From Chloroflexota bacterium (GTDB lineage Bacteria; Chloroflexota; Limnocylindria; QHBO01), in NCBI GenBank assembly GCA_029865285.1, contig JAOUHE010000117.1:1-5374 (forward strand): DNA of 5,374 nt, written 5' to 3'. The notes under the pieces are model-generated. The model searched no databases. It saw only the letters and a list, made by a program, of their open reading frames with translations, and was not told the origin of the DNA. This document shows, one piece after another, positions 1 through 5,332 of the stretch. Position 1 is the first letter of the stretch. Each line of letters starts with the position of its first letter. Made by a program: the position numbers and the translations under genes.

Positions 1-318
1 CGTCCTCTCCAGCCACGGAACCACGCGCATGGTGTCCCACAGCGGGGCGGCGATCCAGTCGCCGTAGCCGGTCTCCCAGTTCATCAGGGCGAATCCGTCG
101 GGCGTGTTCATCTCCATGTCGGTGCCCAACAGGTAGGTGCAGAAGTGGGCGCCGTGGTCGATCGCGCCGTTCAGGAAGGCCTGACCCTGGACGCGCTTGC
201 CCATTAGCCTCCCCTGCATGTCGGTGAATGCCACCACGAGCGTGTCGATTCGCCCGTCGCGCACCATCTGCTTCAACTCGGCGAGCTTCGGATGATCGTC
301 CTGGTGGCCCTTGTTCAT
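1..318 (-). CDS. Glutamine synthetase family protein, N-terminal part (truncated by window edge)
   Basis: The first 106 codons are present, beginning MNKGHQDDHPKLAEL; the rest lies off the left edge. The segment matches the N-terminal beta-grasp domain of glutamine synthetases: VVAFTDMQGRLMGKRV (about residues 28-43), then YLLGTDMEMNTPDGFAL and NWETGYGDW. The DMQGR-GKR core and the D-EMNT-DG-WE-GYGD pattern resemble, from memory, the GlnA3/GlnA4-like proteins of actinomycetes, which glutamylate polyamines or ethanolamine, more than the ammonia-assimilating GlnA. Family chemistry is ATP-dependent ligation of glutamate to ammonia or an amine in the cytoplasm. The catalytic metal and ATP residues are outside the window, so activity and substrate cannot be judged. 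The ATG at 318 is chosen because an AAGGGG motif lies 4 bases upstream and no nearer in-frame start exists. It lies 82 bases downstream of an amino acid/choline-type permease on the same strand, supporting a shared uptake and glutamylation pathway. Family assignment is confident; substrate is inference. Confidence 0.9.
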   Translation of the reverse strand, partial: MNKGHQDDHPKLAELKQMVRDGRIDTLVVAFTDMQGRLMGKRVQGQAFLNGAIDHGAHFCTYLLGTDMEMNTPDGFALMNWETGYGDWIAAPLWDTMRVVPWLERT

Positions 319-322
319 CGGT

Positions 323-328
323 CCCCTT
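323..328 (-). promoter_or_regulatory. Ribosome binding site of the GS-like gene
   Basis: On the minus strand AAGGGG lies 4 bases before the ATG at 318. It is a moderate Shine-Dalgarno match with somewhat short spacing, and it supports this start codon over others. Confidence 0.5.
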
Positions 329-349
329 CGTCTTTCGTGTGCATGAACG

Positions 350-380
350 GTGGGCCGGCCGGATTGCCCGACCGGCCCAC
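350..380 (-). other. Intercistronic hairpin between permease and GS-like gene
   Basis: GTGGGCCGG (350-358) and CCGGCCCAC (372-380) are perfect inverted repeats of 9 bp. After one mismatch (359/371) a further 3 bp pair (360-362 with 368-370), closing a 5-base loop. The stem starts about 20 bases after the permease stop codon and ends 31 bases before the GS start. On the minus strand no T-run follows it, so it is not a canonical intrinsic terminator. It could be a partial terminator, an attenuator, or an mRNA-stabilising or processing stem that sets the permease to GS ratio. The structure is directly visible; the role is inference. Confidence 0.6.
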
Positions 381-400
381 AACAGGCGTCAGCAACCGAA

Positions 401-2065
401 CTAGCCGCCGAACCTGGCAGCCTCCGATTCGAACTCGCGCTCGATCTCGGTCAGCTCGTCCTCGCGACCCATCGCATGCGGTCCCTTGAACGCCTTTCGG
501 GCGTACGCGTAGAAGTAGACCGACAAGAACAGGACGACGAGGATCATGAACGGCCACGAGATGTTGCCGCTGGTCGGGAACGAGAAGAGGATCATCAACA
601 CGACGGTCCAGAAGAGCGCGACCATCGCAACCGGCCGCGACCAGCGGCCGAGGCTCCAGACCCGCTCCGTTCGCCACTCCTCGGTTCGCGCACCGAGGTA
701 GATGGTGATCCCGTACGCCGCGTACAGGAAGATGGTGCTGATGGCCGTGACGATCACGATGGCCGTCCCGCCGCCAACGTAGCCGGCTGCCACGGTGAAG
801 AGCCACGACACCACGACGATCGCCACCAGCGAGTTGACCGGCGTGCGATAGCGGTGCGACACCTTCTTCAGCCAGCCCGAACCCGGGAGTCCGTCATCCC
901 GGCTGAACGCGTACAGCATGCGACCGGCGGAGGCCACTGACGAGAGGCCGCAGAAGGCCATCGCGATGGCGATGCCGGCGGACAGGATCTCGCCCATCTG
1001 GCCGAGGTTGTACTTGAGAATCTCGATGACGGCCACCCCGCCGCCGAAGTAGTACTGGCTGTAGGTCGCCGGGTCATCGAGGCTCGCCGGGAAGAGCGTC
1101 GTAAGGTTCGGCAGGTGGGTGGTCAGCGCGAACAGGAAGATGTAGCCGACGACCGCCGAGACGGCGACCGACAGGAAGATCCCCCACGCGCTCGACAGCC
1201 GGGCACTGACCGTCTCTTCGGCAACGTGCGCCGACGCGTCGTACCCGGTATAGGTCCAGTTCGCCTGCAACAGCGAGAAGAAGAAGGCCAGGAAGACCGG
1301 ATAGGTGAACGCCGGCCCGTAGTTCAGGCTGATGCCGAGGAACGTGTTGTCCCACGTTCCCACCGTGTCGAGCGGTTTCACCTCGAAGACACCCAGGCCG
1401 GACTGGTTCGGCTGTCCGGTCAGGAAGACCAGCAGCACGACGGCTGCGACGATGGCGATATGCCACCAAACGCTCACCTGGTTGAGCACGGCGACGAGGT
1501 TGATGCCTGCCATGTTCATCCACAACTGGACAGCCATCAGGATGCCCATCGTCAGGAGTTGCCCGGTCAGGATCGGCGTATCGCCGGCCGCGAAGATCAC
1601 CGAGGTGTTGTCGTAGGCCACGTTCAACGCCGACAGGAGCGGCGTGATGATCGTGGCGTTCAGGAACGCTGCCGCCGCAAAGTTGATGCCGGCCACGATG
1701 GCGAACTGGCCGATCAGGTTCAACCAAGCGGTCCACCATCCCCAGTTCTTGTTCCGCATGCGGCTTGCCCAGTAGTACAGCCCGCCCGCGGTCGGATAGG
1801 CAGATGCGATCTCTGCCATGGAGGCGGCGATGGCGAGCACAAAGATGGTGACGAGTGGCCAGCCGAGCGTGCTTGCGGCGGGGCCCGCCCAGGCGAGGCC
1901 GTAGTCATAGAGGATGACCGCGCCGGTCAGGATCGAGATGATGCTGAAGCTGATGGCGAAGTTGCTGAATCCGCCCATGCTGCGGAACAGTTCCTGCGCG
2001 TAGCCCAGACGGTGAAGGTCGCGGACGTCCTGCTTGATGACGTCCTCGCGGGATCGCTGCGTCAT
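401..2065 (-). CDS. APC-superfamily amino acid/amine permease (amino acid/choline transporter type)
   Basis: This 554-residue integral membrane protein has about twelve hydrophobic segments, roughly at residues 34-54, 67-89, 112-138, 167-190, 202-216, 254-273, 293-313, 358-380, 410-430, 433-457, 478-496 and 503-521. Family signatures are YPTAGGLYYWAS (90-101) at the end of TM2, NWTYTGYDASAHVAEET (269-285) after TM6, and the loop SAGRMLYAFSRDDGLP followed by TPVNS (379-412). These are typical of the amino acid/choline transporter branch of the APC superfamily, which contains yeast Uga4 (GABA) and Hnm1 (choline) and many bacterial amine and amino acid permeases. Length is normal, with a charged cytoplasmic C-terminus (KAFKGPH onward). 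The ATG at 2065 has a strong purine-rich ribosome site and the family's usual N-terminal lead (LGYAQELFRSMGGFSNFAISF). The GS-like gene downstream suggests the imported compound is a primary amine or amino acid that is then glutamylated. Family is confident; the exact substrate cannot be read from sequence. Confidence 0.93.
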   Translation of the reverse strand: MTQRSREDVIKQDVRDLHRLGYAQELFRSMGGFSNFAISFSIISILTGAVILYDYGLAWAGPAASTLGWPLVTIFVLAIAASMAEIASAYPTAGGLYYWASRMRNKNWGWWTAWLNLIGQFAIVAGINFAAAAFLNATIITPLLSALNVAYDNTSVIFAAGDTPILTGQLLTMGILMAVQLWMNMAGINLVAVLNQVSVWWHIAIVAAVVLLVFLTGQPNQSGLGVFEVKPLDTVGTWDNTFLGISLNYGPAFTYPVFLAFFFSLLQANWTYTGYDASAHVAEETVSARLSSAWGIFLSVAVSAVVGYIFLFALTTHLPNLTTLFPASLDDPATYSQYYFGGGVAVIEILKYNLGQMGEILSAGIAIAMAFCGLSSVASAGRMLYAFSRDDGLPGSGWLKKVSHRYRTPVNSLVAIVVVSWLFTVAAGYVGGGTAIVIVTAISTIFLYAAYGITIYLGARTEEWRTERVWSLGRWSRPVAMVALFWTVVLMILFSFPTSGNISWPFMILVVLFLSVYFYAYARKAFKGPHAMGREDELTEIEREFESEAARFGG

Positions 2066-2258
2066 GTGAAACCTCTCCTCCTGCGTTGGAGACGGCGCTG
2101 CGGCGGTGCCGCGCGCACGGCAAGGGTCAGGTCACGCGTGGGCGATGCGGCGGGGCGAGTAGGCAAACCCTCCTTCCACATGCAGGATGGCGCTGCCGCG
2201 GGTGAGGCAGCCCGCAAGGGAGCGACTGCGCGGGCAAAGACGCGGGTCGGCCCCCGCG
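2066..2258 (-). promoter_or_regulatory. Long GC-rich leader upstream of the permease, possible structured 5' UTR
   Basis: No convincing gene lies in this stretch. If transcription starts just after the TATAGT box at 2264-2259, the permease mRNA has a leader of roughly 185-190 nt. Visible stems are CGCGGG/CCCGCG (2241-2246 with 2253-2258, 6-base loop) at the 5' end, GCTGCC/GGCAGC (2192-2197 with 2206-2211, 8-base loop), CCCGC/GCGGG (2211-2215 with 2230-2234, which competes with the previous stem at one base), and TGCCG/CGGCA (2107-2111 with 2118-2122). I do not recognise the consensus of a known riboswitch, including the glutamine (glnA), guanidine, glycine or ZTP types. At this GC content short stems arise by chance, so regulation by RNA is only a possibility. 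Confidence 0.3.
2072..2082 (-). promoter_or_regulatory. Strong ribosome binding site of the permease
   Basis: On the minus strand AGGAGGAGAGG ends 6 bases before the ATG at 2065. It offers two overlapping Shine-Dalgarno registers, AGGAGG (11 bases away) and GGAGAGG (6 bases away). It is the best ribosome site in the window and fixes the permease start. Confidence 0.8.
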
Positions 2259-2288
2259 ACTATACGCAGGCAGGACGGCCGCTGGGAA
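2259..2288 (-). promoter_or_regulatory. Candidate promoter for the permease/GS transcript
   Basis: On the minus strand TTCCCA (2288-2283) and TATAGT (2264-2259) are separated by 18 bases. The -10 matches the consensus at 5 of 6 positions and the -35 at 4 of 6. TATAGT stands out in an otherwise very GC-rich region. It would make the permease and GS genes independent of bL25 transcription. This is a consensus match only. Confidence 0.45.
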
Positions 2289-2306
2289 GCCCCAAATTCG
2301 CGGGGC
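2289..2306 (-). terminator. Weak candidate terminator after the bL25 gene
   Basis: GCCCC (minus strand 2306-2302) pairs with GGGGC (2293-2289) across an 8-base loop, GCGAATTT, 14 bases past the stop codon. Only TT and then CCC follow, so there is no real U-tract. The alternative stem CGCGG/CCGCG (2299-2310) overlaps it. The element abuts the candidate permease -35 box. It may end or attenuate bL25 transcription, but the evidence is slight. Confidence 0.2.
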
Positions 2307-2320
2307 CGCGGGCGAGCGTC

Positions 2321-3004
2321 TTAGGAGCCGCTCTCCTCGCCCGAGTCTGTGGCTCCGGCCGGCTCTCCCTTGGTCGCTTCGCCCTCTTCGCCCTCACCTG
2401 CGGCTGTCTCCTCGCCCTCGACAGCGGCGACGACGATCGGCTCCTCCTCGACGCGCGGCGGGCTCACCTTGGCGACCAGGTCACCCGGGTCGTTGAGGAT
2501 CGTCACGCCGGCGGGGACCGGCAGATCGCGGACGTGGATGGTGGCGTCCAGGTCGGTGAGCGGCGACAGATCGACGGCGATCTCGTCCGGCAGGTCGGCG
2601 GGGAGCGCCCTGATCTTGACGTGATCGATCGCGGTGAAGAGGATCGCCGCCTCGAGCTCGACGACAGGCGCGTTGCCGGTGAAGACGAGCGGAACGTCAG
2701 CCTGCATCTCCTGGCGCAGGTCGACCGCATGCAAATCCACGTGCAGCGCCCTGCCGGTCAGCGGATTGCGCTGGATCGACTTGATGATGGCGCTCGTCGG
2801 GGAGCCGCCATCGACGGAGACCTTGACGATGTTGGTTCGGCCGGCGGCACGGTAGAGCACCTCGAGCGCCTTGGCTTCGAGCTGTACCGGCACCGAGCCG
2901 TGACTCTTGCCGAAGAGGACGCCGGGGACCATCCCGGTGCCGCGCAGGCGGCTGGTCTGCTTGCCGAGCACGCTGCGCGAGCTGACGGTGATCTCCAGGT
3001 CCAT
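2321..3004 (-). CDS. rplY: 50S ribosomal protein bL25 (CTC/TL5 type)
   Basis: This 227-residue protein is a 5S rRNA-binding component of the large ribosomal subunit, in the long two-domain form (general stress protein CTC/TL5). The N-terminal 5S-binding domain (about 1-93) shows RGTGMVPGVLFG (21-32) and IQRNPLTGRALHVDL (77-91), both hallmark segments. The C-terminal TL5 domain (about 98-182) ends in ILNDPGDLVAKV (169-180). A low-complexity acidic tail rich in Glu, Gly and Ala follows (about 185-227), as is common in this family. The frame stays open upstream to base 3145, but homology begins exactly at MDLEITVSSR, so the ATG at 3004 is chosen. GAGGA lies 13 bases upstream, too far for a good ribosome site, and the nearby candidate promoter suggests a very short leader. 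The gene diverges from the two-component operon. The usual neighbour pth is not next to it here. Confidence 0.95.
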   Translation of the reverse strand: MDLEITVSSRSVLGKQTSRLRGTGMVPGVLFGKSHGSVPVQLEAKALEVLYRAAGRTNIVKVSVDGGSPTSAIIKSIQRNPLTGRALHVDLHAVDLRQEMQADVPLVFTGNAPVVELEAAILFTAIDHVKIRALPADLPDEIAVDLSPLTDLDATIHVRDLPVPAGVTILNDPGDLVAKVSPPRVEEEPIVVAAVEGEETAAGEGEEGEATKGEPAGATDSGEESGS

Positions 3005-3023
3005 CGGTCTGATTTGATCCTCG

Positions 3024-3052
3024 ATTATTGGCGCCCGGGCATGCCGGAGGAA
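3024..3052 (-). promoter_or_regulatory. Candidate promoter of the bL25 gene
   Basis: On the minus strand TTCCTC (3052-3047) and AATAAT (3029-3024) are 17 bases apart. The -10 matches at 5 of 6 positions and the -35 at only 3 of 6. The predicted start near 3017 would leave a leader of about 13 bases. AATAAT is the most AT-rich hexamer in this intergenic region. Confidence 0.4.
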
Positions 3053-3054
3053 GG

Positions 3055-3066
3055 TGAAACGCTTCA
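3055..3066 (+). promoter_or_regulatory. Short palindrome in the divergent intergenic region, possible operator
   Basis: TGAAACGCTTCA has TGAA and TTCA arms around a central CG, 10 of 12 positions symmetric. It sits just upstream of the candidate bL25 -35 box and about 65 bases upstream of the regulator's -10 box. A single short palindrome can be chance, and no known regulator's site is recognised. Confidence 0.2.
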
Positions 3067-3129
3067 GGCGCGGGAGCGCATGGTACCAACGGACCGAGAG
3101 GGCGGCAAGGAGGCGATCCCAAGTCGGGC

Positions 3130-3135
3130 TAGAAT
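3130..3135 (+). promoter_or_regulatory. Candidate -10 box of the two-component operon, implying a leaderless mRNA
   Basis: TAGAAT matches the TATAAT consensus at 5 of 6 positions and lies 9 bases before the ATG at 3145. A transcription start 7-10 bases after it would fall on or just before the start codon. No -35 match is seen at the standard distance (3107-3112 reads AAGGAG), and no TGn extension is present. The first base of this box is also the in-frame TAG that blocks any earlier start. Confidence 0.4.
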
Positions 3136-3144
3136 CGGTGGTCA

Positions 3145-3840
3145 ATGGCTGGCACGATCATGATCGTCGAGGATGAGCCTGCGGTCGCCCGCGGTGTCCA
3201 GGTCGCCCTTGAGCGCGAGGGGTACGCGACCGTCATCGTCGGAACCGGCGAAGAGGCTGTCGTTCGATTCGCCGACATCGCGCCGGACCTGGTGCTGCTC
3301 GACGTGCGCCTGCCGGGGATCGACGGGTTCGAGGTCTGCCGTCGGCTCCGGCGCGAGACCCGCGCTCCGATCCTCTTCCTGACCGCGCGCGCCGACGAGG
3401 TCGACAAGGTGGTAGGCCTGGAGATCGGCGCCGACGACTACCTGGTCAAGCCGTTCAGCGTCCGCGAGCTCGTGAGCCGGATCAAGGCGCTCCTGCGGCG
3501 AGCGTACGGCGAGTTGGCCGACACCCAGACCGGCAGGACGCTGCGCCGGGGCGACCTGGTGATCGACCTGGAGCGGCGCCGCGTCACCCGCGACGGGGAG
3601 CGGATCAGCCTGACCACGACCGAGTTCGACCTGCTGCGCCACATGGCCGCCAAGCCGGGGCGCGTCTACACCCGGACCCAGCTCCTCGAACTGGTGCGTG
3701 ACTACGAGGCGCTCGAGGCCGACGAGCGCACGATCAACGTCCATGTCAGCCACATCCGCGAGAAGATCGAGCCCGATCCCGCCCAGCCCCGCTACGTCAA
3801 GACGGTGAGAGGCGTGGGCTATGCGTTCAGCGAAGACTGA
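3145..3840 (+). CDS. OmpR/PhoB-family DNA-binding response regulator
   Basis: This is a 231-residue cytoplasmic transcription regulator of normal family length. The receiver domain (about 4-118) has the acidic pair E9/D10, phosphoacceptor D53 in LVLLDVRLPGIDG, T80 in LFLTAR, and K102 in YLVKPFSVREL, so all key switch residues are intact. The winged-helix effector domain (about 135-231) shows LTTTEFDLLRHMAAKPGRV, the recognition-helix region ERTINVHVSHIREKIE, and the ending RYVKTVRGVGYAF typical of OmpR/PhoB proteins. The ATG at 3145 is the only reasonable start, because an in-frame TAG lies 15 bases upstream. Only a weak GGTGG precedes it, consistent with leaderless translation. It overlaps the kinase gene by 20 bases, so the two are translated together and almost certainly form a cognate pair. 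It diverges from the bL25 gene and may bind the shared intergenic region to control itself. Target genes are unknown. Confidence 0.96.
   Translation: MAGTIMIVEDEPAVARGVQVALEREGYATVIVGTGEEAVVRFADIAPDLVLLDVRLPGIDGFEVCRRLRRETRAPILFLTARADEVDKVVGLEIGADDYLVKPFSVRELVSRIKALLRRAYGELADTQTGRTLRRGDLVIDLERRRVTRDGERISLTTTEFDLLRHMAAKPGRVYTRTQLLELVRDYEALEADERTINVHVSHIREKIEPDPAQPRYVKTVRGVGYAFSED
3807..3812 (+). promoter_or_regulatory. Ribosome binding site of the kinase, inside the regulator gene
   Basis: GAGAGG lies 8 bases before the ATG at 3821, within the last codons of the response regulator. It supports this start and the 20-base overlap. Confidence 0.5.
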
Positions 3841-5332
3841 CGCTGGCTCGGACCCAACGCCCGGGCGCGTGCGACGGCGCCTCGCCTGGTTCCAGCAGCT
3901 CAATGCGCGCCTGGTCCTGGCCCTCGCCAGCGTGGCGCTCGTGGCGCTGCTGATATCGGGGCTGTCGCTGAACCAGGTGCTCCCCGGCTACTTCGTCGAG
4001 CAGGCGGCCAGTCGCGCCCGCACGGCGGCGCTCGGGACGCACCTCCTCCTCAAGGAGCAGGTTGAGAGGGTCAGAACCTCGCAACCGCAGCTGCTCACCG
4101 TCCGCGAGCTTCGCGAGGCCCAACTGCTGCGTCCGGTGGCCGAGACGGCGGCGAAGGCCCTGGCGCAGGGGACCGTCTCGTTCTACAACGAGGACGGCAC
4201 ACTCGCCGCGCGCGCCGAGCCCGACGCGGACACACGAGCAGCGCTGCTCGCCGAGGGCCTCCAGCCCGACCCGGATGTCCCGCCGCAGAGCGTGCTCTCC
4301 GACCCGATCAGCATGCCGGACCTGTCCCCGCCGGTGACGCTGACGATCACCGTCTCGGACCTCTATACGTCGCGCGCCCGCACCCTCGACCGCGTGCGCG
4401 GCACCCTGTACCTGACCGGCCTGCTGGCGCTGATCGCCTCGGTGGCGGTCGGGGTTCTCGTCGCGCGGCGATTCACCATCCCGCTGGCCCGGCTGCGGCG
4501 GGCGAGCGGCCGCCTGGCCCAGGGGCAGCTCGACGAGCGGGCGCCGCGCTCCACCATCGTCGAGGTCGATGACCTGGCGCAGCAGTTCAACGTGATGGCC
4601 GACCGTCTGTCGGAGTCGCTGCGCCTGCTCGAGGCTGATCGGGATCGGCTCCGCGAATTCGTGGCGGACGTGTCGCACGAGCTCCGCACGCCGATCGCCG
4701 CCCTGCGCGCGTTCACGGAGCTGCAGCGCGACGGCGACGTGGATGAGCCGACCCGCCGTGAGTTCCTGGCGCGCTCCGAGGAGCAGATCACCCGGCTCGA
4801 CTGGATGAGCACCAACCTGCTCGACCTGTCGCGCATCGACGCCGGCATCTTCCCGCTGGACATGCGGTCCGGCGATCTGCGCGATCCGATCCGCTCGGTG
4901 GTCGAGGCGCACGCCGAGCTCGCCGAGCAGCGCGGCGTCTCGCTGGTGACCGAGGTGCCCACCTCCCCGGTGATCCTCCGATTCGATCGCGAGCGGATCG
5001 TGCAGCTGCTGACCAACCTGGTCGGCAACGGGCTGAAATTCACTCCTCGTGGCGGCGAGGTGCTCGCCAGCCTGACCGATGCCCCCGAGGGCGCCATCGT
5101 GCTGGTGCGAGACACCGGCCCGGGAATCACCGAGGCCGAGCTCCCCCGCGTCTTCGAGCGCTTCTTCCGCGGCACGAACGTGGGTGAGGCGCGCGCCTCC
5201 GGGAGCGGCCTGGGGCTGGCGATCGTCCGCTCGATCGTCGAGATGCACGGCGGCACGATCGAGGTCGCGAGTGCGCCAAGCCAGGGCGCCGCCTTCACCG
5301 TGCGGCTGCCGCGCACGCCGGAAGATCAATGA
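3821..5332 (+). CDS. Membrane sensor histidine kinase (HAMP, HisKA, HATPase)
   Basis: This 503-residue inner-membrane kinase is the likely partner of the upstream regulator. A basic cytoplasmic N-terminus (about 1-30) leads to TM1 (about 31-50), an extracytoplasmic region (about 51-195), TM2 (about 196-215) and a HAMP linker (about 216-268). The dimerisation domain carries the H-box FVADVSHELRTP with phospho-accepting H286 and the following E287 and T290 used for kinase and phosphatase activity. The ATPase domain has the N-box LLTNLVGNGLKFTP (N399, N403), G1 DTGPGI (431-436), F-box VFERFFRG, and G2 GSGLGLAIV (461-469). All catalytic motifs are present, so it should be active. The one deviation is G404 where Ala is usual after the second N-box Asn. 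The sensor region contains VSFYNEDGTLAARAEP (119-134), a pattern seen in PAS/Cache-like folds, but this is tentative and the signal is unknown. The next frame begins at an ATGA overlap with its stop. Confidence 0.95.
   Translation: MRSAKTDAGSDPTPGRVRRRLAWFQQLNARLVLALASVALVALLISGLSLNQVLPGYFVEQAASRARTAALGTHLLLKEQVERVRTSQPQLLTVRELREAQLLRPVAETAAKALAQGTVSFYNEDGTLAARAEPDADTRAALLAEGLQPDPDVPPQSVLSDPISMPDLSPPVTLTITVSDLYTSRARTLDRVRGTLYLTGLLALIASVAVGVLVARRFTIPLARLRRASGRLAQGQLDERAPRSTIVEVDDLAQQFNVMADRLSESLRLLEADRDRLREFVADVSHELRTPIAALRAFTELQRDGDVDEPTRREFLARSEEQITRLDWMSTNLLDLSRIDAGIFPLDMRSGDLRDPIRSVVEAHAELAEQRGVSLVTEVPTSPVILRFDRERIVQLLTNLVGNGLKFTPRGGEVLASLTDAPEGAIVLVRDTGPGITEAELPRVFERFFRGTNVGEARASGSGLGLAIVRSIVEMHGGTIEVASAPSQGAAFTVRLPRTPEDQ

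Noticed and set aside
401..940. Overlapping plus- and minus-strand frames within the permease 3' half (315-806 minus, 350-940 plus)
   Set aside because: Both are shadows of the permease frame, which has clear transmembrane segments and family motifs throughout; the shadow products lack domains.
2066..2320. A glutamine, guanidine, glycine or ZTP riboswitch in the permease leader
   Set aside because: I looked for the conserved segments as I remember them and found no match. Only generic GC stems are visible.
3005..3145. A 47-codon N-terminal extension of bL25 from a TTG at 3145
   Set aside because: bL25 homology begins exactly at the internal ATG (3004). The extension would cover the candidate promoter region and overlap the divergent regulator start.
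1115..3163. A plus-strand open frame of 682 codons antisense to the permease and bL25 genes
   Set aside because: It runs across two well-supported genes and the gap between them. Its product is rich in Arg, Asp, Gly and Gln with no recognisable domain, as expected for a frame opposite GC-rich coding sequence.
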